From Pholis gunnellus (Eukaryota; Chordata; Actinopteri; Perciformes; Pholidae): a stretch of 64,000 nucleotides of DNA. Each line of letters starts with the position of its first letter. Within the stretch, counting starts at the first letter, position 1. Shown here in pieces: positions 23,097 through 35,000 of the stretch. The stretch spans positions 7,449,333-7,513,332 of the forward strand of contig OU342819.1 of NCBI GenBank assembly GCA_910591455.2, given 5' to 3'. The translations under genes were made by a program, and so were the position numbers. The notes beneath the pieces are model-generated. The model saw only the letters and a program-made list of their open reading frames with translations. It did no database searches and was not told where the DNA came from.

Positions 23097-26000
23097 TCAC
23101 TGAATGCATGGGACACCATCTTGGAACACAACATCCACTTCTCTGAACACATTCACGGTCCCATCAGTGTGCCGACTGTGATGACTCTGAAGTAGCCTAT
23201 ACAAGACAGGGAAATACAGAAGCGATAAATACGATTGTAGGAGTAACTTAAATAAAAAAATGTTATAGTATTAGAATTTTATTTACCATCAACTTGGAGA
23301 TTTCTTTCTTCTGGTCTTGGTCCTTTTTCAACTCCAAAGGCACCCCGATATCAATCATGTGTTCCAAGCATGTGGACCCTCGGTAGATCATCAGCTTATG
23401 TTGATCTGACTAAAATTGATGACACACACACACACACTATTATCAGTCAGGCAGTCTTAATAACTATAATAGGGAAAAATACACCAAGTTGGAAAGAGTT
23501 TAAAGAATGATTTTCTTCGTATACTGACCAAAACAATGACCTGTATCAAGCTGCAGTCGACCACATGCACCTCGCACTTCTGCATGACTCCATTAAGTTC
23601 TACTTTAACTGTCTGTCCAACCCTGTACTGGGTCTTGGGCGGGTAAGGCCAGGCCTTCAGATACCGCTGGATGAAATTCTTGTGGAAGCCATCTGGAATA
23701 TCGTCCCAAGGGTCCTGCACTGTCACAGAGAAAAGTCAAAAAGTCTGTCACTCTGCTTACTAGTGGTATAATAGTACTTACAATGGACAACTGTTTGACA
23801 GGTGCAAGTATTTTGAGCTCTGATTCCATTCAGGGTCACCCGTCCTTAGAACCTGTCCATAGTTTATCATTTCTATCATAGCCGGGCTGTACAAGCCGTC
23901 TCATTGTCACACCGTCATGGCTTACTGGAACATTTGAATAGAACAGAGACAAACTGATGTTCTAGACCGCAGTAGAGCAGAACAAACAGCTTTCAAACTT
24001 GACCAAATGTATGTAACTTTCAGATCAGACGATCTTGTGTCTGTAATAAATCTTCCAAACAGTCACTGTCTGTGAGTAAAACACACACACTTACATGGTC
24101 GGCTCACCAGGCGAAGTAAAGGTAAGCCAACATAGAACGGCTTGTGATCATCAATAAAGACCAGGAACCTGGAAAATAAAAACACGTTTTCTTTCTTTTT
24201 ACACCAAAACCTACCTACGACAAACATAACTGCATTTTATCTAGGAGACTGTGACTTCATCCACATTTTAAACTGACTTTGTCTTAAAAGGTTCTCCATT
24301 ACACACACACACACACCTCATGCGGTTTCTTCTGCTGGGGAGCTCTCCCAGGACACCGGGGCTATACCGGCACCCGTCTTCTGCTGGAAACTTGATCACC
24401 ACACGAGAGCCGATAAACAGGTGATCCACCTTTGGCATGTAGTCAAAGGCGATGTGGTGACCAGAGACTAGGCTCTTCCCCTTGTCCTTAAAATGGATCT
24501 TGTATTTCACCCTACCATCGTCTGCAAAATAACCAAAAACCACACTTCTAATAAGCAAAGCCCTTTTTAAAAATACGTCATATCTCTGCACCTGTATTTT
24601 GTGGTGGGTACATTTTATGAGCTAATTCCTCATCTTTGTTGTGTTACGGAAAGCCCTCTGCAAAAGATAAGTGATGTTTGAAACTTGGCCGACACTTGAA
24701 AACGTTGTAATTCAGTTGATTAAAGGGATGTGTATTACGGGCCTACAACCACATCCCAATAGAACAGAGTTTAGTACAAGTTTTACATCTACGCTGGGAG
24801 TTTTAACTCATTTTATAGAGGGTTGCCGTCTACAGTGTTCGTATGTTCTGAGGCAGATTGACTGGTTCGGGACAGGGGCAAAGCGCGCCCAATCTATGAC
24901 ACTGTGTGGTAAATTCCAGGTGGACGTTTGTGTCAAATTTGAAGAAATTTGCCGCAAGTTTTCCCGAGATATTGCGTTGACAATAATGGACCGGAGGGAC
25001 GGAAAACCAGAGATTTCACACTGGTTTGAGATTGCATAAAAATTGGCGTTTTACAGATGTATTCGTACTAGTGTGGACTTGACCTCAGTCACAGGTCACA
25101 CATGAAAGTACTTTCAAACAACAAAGATACCGTATTATACACATTTAATCCTATAAATGTTTTACAACTTGTTTGTTTTGCTAGAATCCTTTTTATTCAA
25201 TGAGACAAAATTGGGCATGCTGATATATTTAGCAATACTTTTAGTTAGACTGCACAGTATATGCACTCTCTTACGATGACCAGTGGTGTGTCGTATGACA
25301 GGCAGTGTGTAATTTGTTGGTTGGTGGCAGTCTGTGCATGAACAGCAGGTGTGCACTTTGTTTTTTTTTATTTTCTAAACAGCAGAGACTGTATGTGTCC
25401 AAGACAAATGTACTTTGGTATATTTTCTTAGTTACATTTATGTTTTGATGTGCACGGAAACATGGAACTGGATAGTTAGCTAGTATGAACTATATGTAAC
25501 CGATTCCACAGATGAACATTTGTTGTGTATACACAGGTGACTATTTTGACAAACCTGTTTTTTTTTTGCTAGCTGAGGCACAACTGCATAATACATCCCA
25601 CAACGAATGATGCATTGTTCTCTGTAATCTTTTTCTTTTCTTACCCTTTGTAACTGTATCTAGGATTTTCCCCTGCTGCCAGCTCATGGCCCTCCTTCTG
25701 GCCAGAATACACATGTTGACTTTGAGCTCTCCTAGTGGCACTCTAGGGGGGGTCTTGGTAGCTTCGTCAGAGGTTTTGCAAAGAGCAGTTGTTATGTTCA
25801 CGGGCCCTACTCCTGTCGTTGAAAAAGAAACACAATATGTTAATATCAACATTGATTAAAATAAGTTAAATACATGTCTGTTGTTTCTAGAGTGGTAGGG
25901 GTGTTCATGTTTCTACATTTGTGACCATTACCGTTAGTGGTTGCTTGTGGTGTTGATGTTTTTGTTACGTTGCTCTTCACATTGCTATTAGCATTGCTAT

Positions 26001-27878
26001 TAGCATTGCTCTTCACATTGCTGTTAGCATTGCTACTAGCATTGCTGTTAGCATTGCTGTTTGTACTGGTTTGGGGTGTTAACGTTTTAGTTACGTTGCT
26101 TTTGGCTCCCGTATTTGTTTCAGCTTGGGGCGTTGCATGACTCTCAGCAAGCCTGTTATTCTTTTGATCTATTTTTCTCCTCTTGTTGGGCACAGTCATT
26201 TCACTTGAGAGACTAAAATCTGAATCACTTGAGTCGTCATCTGGTTCCCACAGCGCATCACAATCCGAATAGTTTGAGGATTCTTCTTCGCTGTCGTAAT
26301 TCTCAGACGTCCGAGGACAAATAGATGGTAGCTCACGTGTAGAAAGCCTGGTCAAGACCACAACTGGTTCTCTCTTTAGACTGAGAGAGCTATTTTTGCC
26401 CTTCTCTCCATGGAGCTTTGGTAACAGAGAAGTTAGGCCATTAGCAGTAGAAGAGCTGGGAACAGCATTTCCTACAAAGGAAAAAGAAAGAACAGGTCAA
26501 ACAAACAAACTAGGATAAACCAGTTTGCAATAGCAACTGACACAGACCTATAAAGAGTAGGTGTTTTCTTGCCTGTTGTATTATCGTCATCATCAGAATC
26601 TCTGTATTCCCACCCCAGCAAAGAGTATTGTTTCTTCACCATCGCCTCACATGCTGACACAGACCTGAAAGACACCAACGACAAAGACAACATGGACCAC
26701 GCGAAGAACATAAGAGGAACACTGTACGTCATACAGAAGGGACCAGTAAGTAAATAAAAAGGAATCAAGTTGACATTTTAAGACAAATATATTCTTCTTT
26801 AATACACACATTTGATGACTTGGTTAGGCCTAGCTAGAATGGATAGATGAATGTGAAAGCAGGGTATTCTACAACAGTCTGGACTATTGGGTCTTTGATT
26901 TTAAGAACACAGTTAAGTAATGTTAAGAAAACGGTTTGTGTCTTCTTCAGGATAGCCAGATTTGCTGCATTTATATTCCGGGGTGTAGTTGTTTCTCCTG
27001 CTTTATCAGTCCCATGTTAACTCTTAACAGGTGGTTTTTGTTTAGGTAGTGTAGTGTATTTTCCTCCATCTTATGTAACAGCATACTTGCATGAATATGT
27101 CCTTACAAGGAGCAGGTGTATGGAAAAAGGGGGGCCCGTGGAGGAGGCAAGTCCAGATGTTATATTATCGAACAGGCATACGAGGGGGGGGCCGGAGGCC
27201 CATGTCTGAGACAGGTTTTTGCTGGGGATCCTATAGAATGGTATGTCCTCTCCTTCAGAGAGGGAGTAAACATCATCTGTATATAAGGAGACAAACTATC
27301 TCCGGACGGGAGAGTCATTTTGAATTGACCGAGGACTCTCCGGGCGTGTTAACCGTCCGTATGACATGTGTTGCTTGTTGTAATAAACTTCATTATACCA
27401 GCAAGAGCAGTGTCCGCGGATCTTCCTTCATCATCTCTTCAACATCACTGTCGCTTGAAATATACGACAGTAGTGCTGCAATTGTCTGATCAGAAGTTCT
27501 TTCCTTTCAGTTTGCTATATCCAGCAATCTAAATCAGAACGACAGCAGACGACTCTCCACTGAGCGCAAGCAACACACAGGCAGTTGTCGTAACACACGA
27601 GAAGCCGTTATCCACAGGGGTAACCACACAGGACACAATGGTTGATTCTCGTCCAAAGGGCCGATACAAGAGGTGGAAACAAGAGCATAGAGAAGATAAA
27701 ACACTCACTGGCAGAGCCTCTGGAGGTGGTCGGACTGTTTCTCCCTCCTTTCCAGCAGAGACTGCAGCAGGTTGTATTTCTCCAGCACACCTGAGGACAT
27801 CAGGTTGTTCTTCTTCACCTTCTCTCTGATCCACGTTTGGAGCTCCTCTGTGCTCATCTCAATCTCATCCCCTTCCAT
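23097..27878 (-). CDS. SETDB1-like Tudor protein A, lacking a SET domain
   Basis: Minus-strand exons 27709-27878, 26573-26664, 25932-26471, 25645-25812, 24317-24521, 24095-24168, 23529-23719, 23287-23409 and a last exon starting at 23186 (stop 23099-23097) or 23196 (stop 23166-23164) give about 550 or 531 aa. Residues 1-87 resemble the SETDB1 N-terminal helical region (CEAMVKKQYSLLGWEYRDSD). Residues 88-267 are acidic, then Asn/Ser-rich. From about residue 268 the SETDB1 Tudor region is recognisable: KGKSLVSGHHIAFDY, IGSRVVIKF, SRPLQDPWDDIPDGF and IYRGSTCLEHM. It stops just after that region, while human SETDB1 (about 1290 aa) continues to MBD, pre-SET and SET domains. A histone-mark reader without methyltransferase activity is inferred. 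The first intron spans 27879-29262; a non-coding exon ends at 29263. Confidence 0.85.
24890..25035 (+). repeat. Dispersed fish repeat, copy 3
   Basis: Contains 'ggtggacgtttgtgtcaaat', 'tttgaagaaattt', 'ttcccgagatattgcgtt' and 'aatggaccggagggacgg', the best-preserved copy of the family also seen at 7275-7478 and 11935-12055. It lies in an intron of SETDB1-like A and explains the chance plus-strand ORF 24671-25039. Confidence 0.55.
25976..26075 (-). repeat. Coding minisatellite (Asn-Ser-Asn repeats) in SETDB1-like A
   Basis: On the plus strand, units of about 12 bp close to 'gcattgctattA' and 'acattgctcttc' repeat in tandem. They encode alternating NSNANSNA and NSNVKSNA blocks of about 35 residues in exon 25932-26471. 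The repeat is in frame and is missing from the paralogous exon of gene B, which has only a short Asn run (NNNNN). Confidence 0.85.
27074..27444 (+). mobile_element. Possible solo LTR of a retroelement
   Basis: Within an intron of SETDB1-like A, this roughly 370-bp stretch begins TGTAACA and ends TTCAACA. It carries TATATAAGG near 27278, then about 100 bp later AATAAA near 27382, the order expected for the U3-R-U5 parts of an LTR. I see no gag or pol coding sequence beside it and no convincing target-site duplication, so the borders are uncertain. It could instead be an unrelated promoter-like stretch. Confidence 0.35.
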
Positions 27879-28429
27879 AATCACTGCAACACACAACGTG
27901 TGAAATCATGTGCCACGGTAGCAGTGTACAGCGGGTACAGTGTACAGCAGGGGGGTTGTCGAGGCGGGGTCGGCAGTTCCTAAATTATTCTTACAAAAAA
28001 GGACATTCTGTTGCTCATGATGCACGTTGCCAAACTAAACACTCAAATTTGAATAATAAGGGCTTGAATAGTTAGGGCTCCGGGCACACCTGCAGAGTGA
28101 CGTCACCAGCTCACATGCCATTATCCACATGAGCAGCTTATGTTTCTGGACAAAGTTTAACACATCGGCACTTTTAAAAAGTATTTCTTAGTCATAGTGC
28201 GTCGTACGGTGGTTAATAGGGCGGAAGCCTTAAGAGGAACCGAAAACATTAATAAATATGTTCTGTTTTCTAAGATAAGCTCAACCCAAAATGTAACTTT
28301 AGATACATATGAATGCAAAAATATGTATATTTTCTAAAATGTCTTATGTGATGCAAGTGCTCACTTAGAATCATATTAGCCACAGTTGATATGAGATGCA
28401 GCCTGAAAATCTCTAATGTCATGTTTGTG

Positions 28430-28900
28430 AATGACAGAGGGAAGCCCATTCCCACCACTGTGAGGAACAAACAAAAGATCCTGTTATCTCGAAATTCCGA
28501 CTCACTGTCTCGAAATTCCGACTCACTGTCTCGAAATTCCGAAATTTTAAACACATCATCAGACATTGCCAGGTTGTGCTCTGCCATAAGTTCCATACAC
28601 ATTCCTCATCACAAGGATAGTCCTTAAAACAACAAAACATATCTATGTCCCGACTTATTTATTGTAAATGCCATCTGAAATACAGGCCCGTGGAAATTAG
28701 ATTTAAGTTATGGGCTGATGTGTTTGTTGCCCCATGTCTATACAGCCTTATAGCCGCTTCTTACACCAATGTGAAAGTGATACTGAAAGCTGCGTTCGGC
28801 GTCACAAGCTGTTGCACTAGTGAGTCGAAATGTCGAGATAACAGGATCTTTATTTTTAACTCTCAGTGGCAGAAATGCGCTGCCATGGAGACAGCAGCCG
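28430..28900. mobile_element. Foldback/MITE-like element with long imperfect inverted repeats
   Basis: Positions 28476-28503 and 28822-28849 are inverted copies with 26 of 28 matches; weaker complementarity extends outward to about 28430 and 28900. Inside the left arm a 21-bp unit (ctcgaaattccgactcactg + t) is repeated two and a half times at 28488-28543. No transposase ORF is present, which fits a non-autonomous DNA element. It lies in the first intron of SETDB1-like A. Confidence 0.6.
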
Positions 28901-29262
28901 TTGACGTTAGGTACACACAGCGGGACGGCCAGTTAGTCTGAACACCAGTTGGGACGTAACACCAGTCCTTATGCTACACTAAAGTCACTTCAACATGTAA
29001 AGTAATCTGCTCTGAGTCAGAAATCAGTTGTCAAATTACCTAACGTTAGTTCAACAATATAAACCTTTTTAAAGCATGCTCTTCTTAAAACTCAGACTTG
29101 AGGTGTGAGAGAAACGTTCTCCCCTCGACATATGGATGTGTAATCGCTCCCATCACACAACAGCTGAGTCGTTAACGTTACATGACCACCGTTAGACACA
29201 CCGCTGATGGGTTTATCTGGTAAAAGTAAGCAAAGAGTTTACAAAATCGTACCTGTTTAGCA

Positions 29263-29345
29263 TGGACAGCGCGTTACATGGGTTCTGGAGAGGCGGCGTC
29301 TTCCTCGTCTCGTGATGCTGCAGCAGTCTGTTAGCTCACTGCTGC
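29263..29345 (-). other. Non-coding first exon of SETDB1-like gene A
   Basis: Minus-strand sequence ends ...CATGCTAAACAG followed by a GTACGA donor, and the coding exon downstream begins TGATTATGGAAGG after an acceptor. The ATG in this exon opens only a nine-codon upstream reading frame once spliced, so the main start is the ATG at 27878. The upstream limit is approximate. Confidence 0.5.
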
Positions 29346-29399
29346 TCCCTGTGGCCGTACAGAGGAACCTTTCTCACTTCATTCAAAATAAGTCAACAC

Positions 29400-32061
29400 C
29401 AGGGAAAAAAGCAATCCCACAATGTAGAGGAAGGCGTACTCTACCTCAGGTATAATTCCTGCATTGAAAATGTTGCTTGCTTAAAAATACAGAATGGCAA
29501 CACTGATATCATTATGCATATCATATTGTTATGCTATACTATTATAGTATTGGATCATTATAATAGATGCATCAATATATTGGTTGTTAGCTGGTTGAAG
29601 TTGATGAAATGCTTCCTGTACTCTTGGGTAGTTCAATGTAAAACAACGCATCATACTTTATAAATGTATCATATGTTTTGTAAGTAAATCCTTAAATCTG
29701 AAAAGTAACTATTAACTCTGAAATAAATGTTGGACAGTAAAAGGTACAATATTTCCATCTGAAATATAGTGGAATAATAACTAATACCTCAAGATTCTAG
29801 TAAGTATACGTTACTTTCCACAACCTATCACAGCTCACTTAAACAGTTTCAGAGCTGAACATTAAAACCTTCAGGAGGATAGAATCTGTTGCCGGGACGT
29901 TGTAGAGCGCATTAATTCAAGCTATGCGTACACCTCTAAAATAATACGTTTACTTAAATGAAGTTATAACCCATTTGTTAAAGGCCAACACTGCTTAAAC
30001 AAACCTTAATTTTTAAATAAAGAAGATTCAAGGATTATGTACATGACTTCCCCCTCAATCTATGAAGTAATGAAATATTTGACAAACTTACTCTTAACTG
30101 TAAAAGCTGAGCTGTACAAGGAGTAAACTCCTCAAATATGCCTTCTTTTCAAAAGCCCTTAATCAGCTAATGAATCAGATTCGTTAAAGATCGTATCAAT
30201 GTTAAGTGTCATTACATGATTAAATCGGCCCTTGAACCCAATGTTAGTTTATTTAAATAAAGTGATATAGTCGAAAATGATCTTCTGTCTCACTCAGTTT
30301 ACTGTCACTTCAACGGGTAAATATTTGTTATATAAATGTGTCCTCGCCACTCCTATGTATTCGCTCATCTAAGAGTGTGTATGTAGTGCATCATTACAGC
30401 TCTTCTGAGAGGCCTGCGGTTTTTTCATGAGGTTACGTGAGGAAAACACAACTTTACTGAGGCAACATATTCATTCATAATCTCATTTTATGTGCTCCTG
30501 CATTATTTCAGGTGCAATTATGTTCTACATTGTGCTCCCGCTTACATGTCTAAGAGTGATGTTGGTGCATGAGGTGTGAATCATAAGCCTGATATGAAAA
30601 TAAATCCAGATTAAAAGCCGCTTTAATTGCATAAAGAGTTTTCAGAAAAGTGAGTTCAGCAGTTTTATCACAAAAGTTGATATAGTCTATAAAAAAGTTG
30701 TCAAATTTGTGTTTCTTGCTTACAAACTTGCATTTATTTCTATTTAGTTGTATCATGTGTAAGCATGGGTAAAGTGACATTATGATACAGATCATGGTGG
30801 GTTTACAATAACCTGCACATTCTAATCTATCATCATTACATCAATAGTCTTTATTTATGAATGTAAGAAGGAAAGCCATTTGTATGTAGAAATCCATTCA
30901 TGAGCGCTTCACAGTCGACCATCTGGGTCACGATTGAGCCTTTTAAAAGAACGTGTTTCTCCAACAGTCCCTGATTTAGATTATAACAGCTTTAAAAAAA
31001 ACTAATAATCAGACTCGAGCCAAATTGTCAACATTCTAAACTGGAACACGGTTATTTACGCATTAAGAACGGGCCCAGAACTAAACCGTTTAGAAAAGCT
31101 CAAAACGTTTTGCTGCGTTGGCTCCACAATGACGGGACAAGCTCCACGTCTCCATCGCAGACTGAAAACACGTCTGCTCACTGCACCACCACCCTTAACG
31201 TGTAAAATGAATGTAGCACTAAAAGCAGTTTAGCACATTTGATGAAGTTGACGTACCTGAATATTTTTTTTTTGCAATTTTTGTTGTAATACCCACACGG
31301 TCGAACGCATCGAATTGTAAGTCGCTTTGGATAAATATGTCATCTTAATGAATTGTATGCGTTGGGACATATTCACATAAAATCATACAACTGAAGATTA
31401 TGATGCAAAAATATTTCCAGCTTCCCAGAACGCAACAATTACAAAACAAATATCACTACAAAGTCTGTATTTAATGTATCATTCGAATCATACATCTGGA
31501 AGTGCCACACTGTGAAAAAGAGAAATAAACATTCAAATAGGAAGCTGATATTGTTGTCTGCGACATGCAAAGTTGCTTGTTTGAACTTAAGGTGCAGTTT
31601 TGTAGGATCCGACGTCGTCCAGCTTGCAACATCTCCAGTGTGCCAAACGTGCAGGAGAACTACGGTGGATAGTTGCCCTTGAATATTACTTACCTTTAAC
31701 TGTTATTAAGATAAATGTACATTTCTGGACAAACTTGTTCACTATGTTTTAATGGTGGACAACTTTACATAGAAGCGCAACAATCCACCAAGTAGCTATA
31801 TCTTGACATATGTACAACAACTTAAAGTATTAACAATAAACAAAAAACAAAGGATTGGAACACATGTCGTTCTCGAGTCACTCATCTCTTAATTTACAAG
31901 TCTTACTTTGGGCTGAAACAGATCAGCGAGTGATTCCTAAAAAAAAAGAAAATCCAATGGCACATCCCTTCAGCATGAATATGAAGGATATTACGGAAAA
32001 TGGATTTCTTTTTTCCTATGAATGCGTTAGCCACATTATCATGTTTCCTGTCGGTGTGCAT
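29400..32061. other. Spacer between the two SETDB1-like genes
   Basis: About 2.6 kb, A/T-rich, covering the promoter of gene A and the 3' flank of gene B. No gene recognised. A fragment of the widespread fish repeat containing 'gtaagtcgctttggataaa' lies near 31305-31345; the plus-strand repeat at 39225-39465 carries the same core in reverse. Confidence 0.45.
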
Positions 32062-35000
32062 TTAGTCAGAATCATTTCTGTTCTCTTCCGCTTTCATTTC
32101 CAAAAACCTTGCCATGTGTTCAAGTCGCATGGAGCCTCGATGGATCCACTCCTTGTGTTGAGTATCCTGAGAGTGACAAAAACTACATCTTACTACAGAA
32201 ATTTAAACAAATATAAACAGCAGTAGTTTGAACAACAGCAGTGCTACACGATACTGACCTGAAACACAACCTGCAGCAAGCTGCAGTCGACCAATTGCAC
32301 CTCACACCTCTGCTGGGCTCCACTTAACTCGACATTGAGGCTCTGTCCAGGCCTGTACTGGGTTAGATGTGGGTACGGCCAGTCCTTCAGGTACTGCGTC
32401 ATGAAAGACTTGTGGGGACATTCTGGAATGTCGTCAAGCACATTTTCCACTGTAAAAAAACAAAACAAAGAAAGAGTCTGACACTCCTCTTAAACCCCGT
32501 TCCCACTGACCAAAAACAAAAAAAAACACTCACACGCAATAACACCGGGCTTTTGTCTGCCGTGTGAAAGGCTACCATCTGCATTTATTCCCGGGACAAA
32601 AGGACTCTGGTGGAGTCACAGGTATTTATCAGCTCCAGCTCTGATCGGCAGCGATGGAAACATGACACTTGGATGGACGCGTTAATTTGAGGAGTTTGAA
32701 GAGACCGAATGAGTAAAAAGCAGTTTCGGCACCGAAAGGTTTTGGTGCCTAAACCTAACCAAGCCGAGGCCGAGTCGAGGGCGTGTCCTGTAGTACTATG
32801 AAGGCCTTGTTTTTGCAATATTGTAGTTTGTTTTCATTTTGCTTTGCTTTCCTCACTTCAAAAAAAAAACAAAAAAACAGTATCAGTGTCAATTTAAAAT
32901 GCCATTAGATTCTGCTAGATACGTTGGTCTCTAGTGATTGGTTGGGTAAGTCGCACACATCGGGACGCAGCCATTACATGTGTACAATACAAACAAAATC
33001 AGGCACCTGCACCATAACGCTACTAAAGACTAAAAACTCTCCACGGTACCGTAAAAGCATGACATCATATAAATAATGGACGAGTGAAACAAAACAGTGA
33101 AATAGAAATAAAGGTCAAGGTCTCGTTCTCTCTGCAGTAGAGATAAATAAAGGCCCCGGACGGGATATGAGAATTTACAGTGACGCACAGGACAGTTGTA
33201 TTTGGGTGTGAAAAAACAGTGAGGGCGAAAACTGCCAAACTTACGTGGTCTGCACACCAGGTGGAATAAAGGCAAGCCAACATAGACCGCCACGTGACAA
33301 TCCAAAAAGACCAAGAACCTAGAAAATACAAAAAAAAAAAAGTATGTTTTTCATCAAATCAAATCTTACCTAAAGCATTTTGATTTTCTGTAGGGAGGCA
33401 TTAGTTTCCTCTAGAAATTCCCCAAAACACACGGTGGTTCATAGATGTAGGGACAAACGCTCATTCAAACACACACCGTAAGCGGTTCTTTCTGCTGGGG
33501 AGCTCGGCCAAAATACCAGGCCGGAAGAACTTGTTATCTTGACACCTGACCACCACACGAGCACCAACATACAGCTGCTCCAGCTTCGGTGTGGTGTCAA
33601 AGGCGATGTGGTGGCCAGACACCAGGCTCTTGCCCTTTTCTTCAAAACCAACTTTGTACTTCAACCGTCCATCTTCTGCAAATAACAAAATGTCAACGAG
33701 TTAAACCACCATTGTTTCATTCTTTGCTTCAAATTAATTACAGAAGTGAACGCTGTCCTCTCTGAACATAGTGTTGCATCTGCATTTGTGTGTATAAAGA
33801 AAACAAACAGTTTTGTCGTCAATTAACCTGCCATTTCTTCTTTATTAATCAGTTAGTATATAAAATAGTTTTAAAAAGACCCCACTACTTTTTCCGAGAT
33901 CCCCTCGTCGTGTCTTCGAAATTGTATTTTGAAGAGTCCAAAACTCAAAGATATTCAAATAACCAGTTAATTAGCTACTGATTTCAGCACAAATAATGAT
34001 ACATTAGAGTCTTCACAAAGCTAAGTTCCTTTGTACCAAGTTCAACCAACAGTAAGTCTATCGAAAGTAAAAACTCAGGTGTTAGATACACACTGAATAC
34101 GCGGCACAGTTTCCTGCCAAAAAGATGCACAGTCTTACCCCTTGTCACCATATCCAATATTTTTCCACGTTGCCATCTCATGGTTCTCTTCCTGGCCAGG
34201 ACCACCGTGTCCACGAGGATCTCTTCTTCCGGCAAGTTGGGGCGGACCTTCGTGGTTTCATTGGAGCAATGGGCGAAAGCCGATGATATTATGACAGGGG
34301 CTTGGTCTGGCGCTGTGGAAAAACACAAAATGTGTCCATTAAAATGTGTGAGCTTGAGGGATGGTAAAATATGAATGAGTGGTCGTGGGAATTTTCAGGG
34401 AAATAATTATGACCTCAAATAAATGACAGTGGTCAGGTCAGGGCATTACCATTGACGTTGTTGTTGTTGTTCGCCCTGCTTGTGTGTGGCGCAGTAGCGT
34501 GTCTTCCAGCTCTCTTTTTGTTGTGTGAAAGCGAGAATTCAGCGTCACTAGAATCATCTTCTGGTTCCCACTGCATGTCAGAGTCGGAGCTGCTGAGGGA
34601 GTCGTCTTCGCTGTAGAACTGCGGAGGCGTTGGTGGCCGCAGAGCGCTGATCTTGTAGTCGGGGAGTCGGGTCAAGACCACCACGGCTCTTTTTACATTG
34701 AGCAAGTCGGGACCGTCCAACTCTGTCTCCTTGCTGGGAGATTCATTAGTGGAGGCAACAGACTTGCAGGGGAAATCTGACACATTTTCTGAAAAGAAGA
34801 AAGCATTGATGAAACGGTGGCATGCAGAAGAAAGAACACCTACAGCAGAATGACTGTGTCCTTGAGCTGCTTTGTAAACTAGTGGCAACTATCTTGATAA
34901 TTGATTCATTGTTCAAGCAAAAAAATAAATAAATACTTGCTGGTTTCAGCTTCTTGAGAATTTGGAGCTTGTTTGCATCTCAGATATATTGTTTTAAATG

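Noticed and set aside
24671..25039. 122-codon plus-strand ORF in a SETDB1-like intron
   Set aside because: Its second half is a dispersed non-coding fish repeat (copy 3).
27091..27489. 132-codon plus-strand ORF
   Set aside because: It overlaps the LTR-like block; no recognisable protein family, and the open frame is explained by composition.
28488..28543. Short direct repeats that superficially resemble a CRISPR-type or regulatory array
   Set aside because: Only 2.5 copies of a 21-bp unit without spacers, inside a foldback element of a vertebrate genome.
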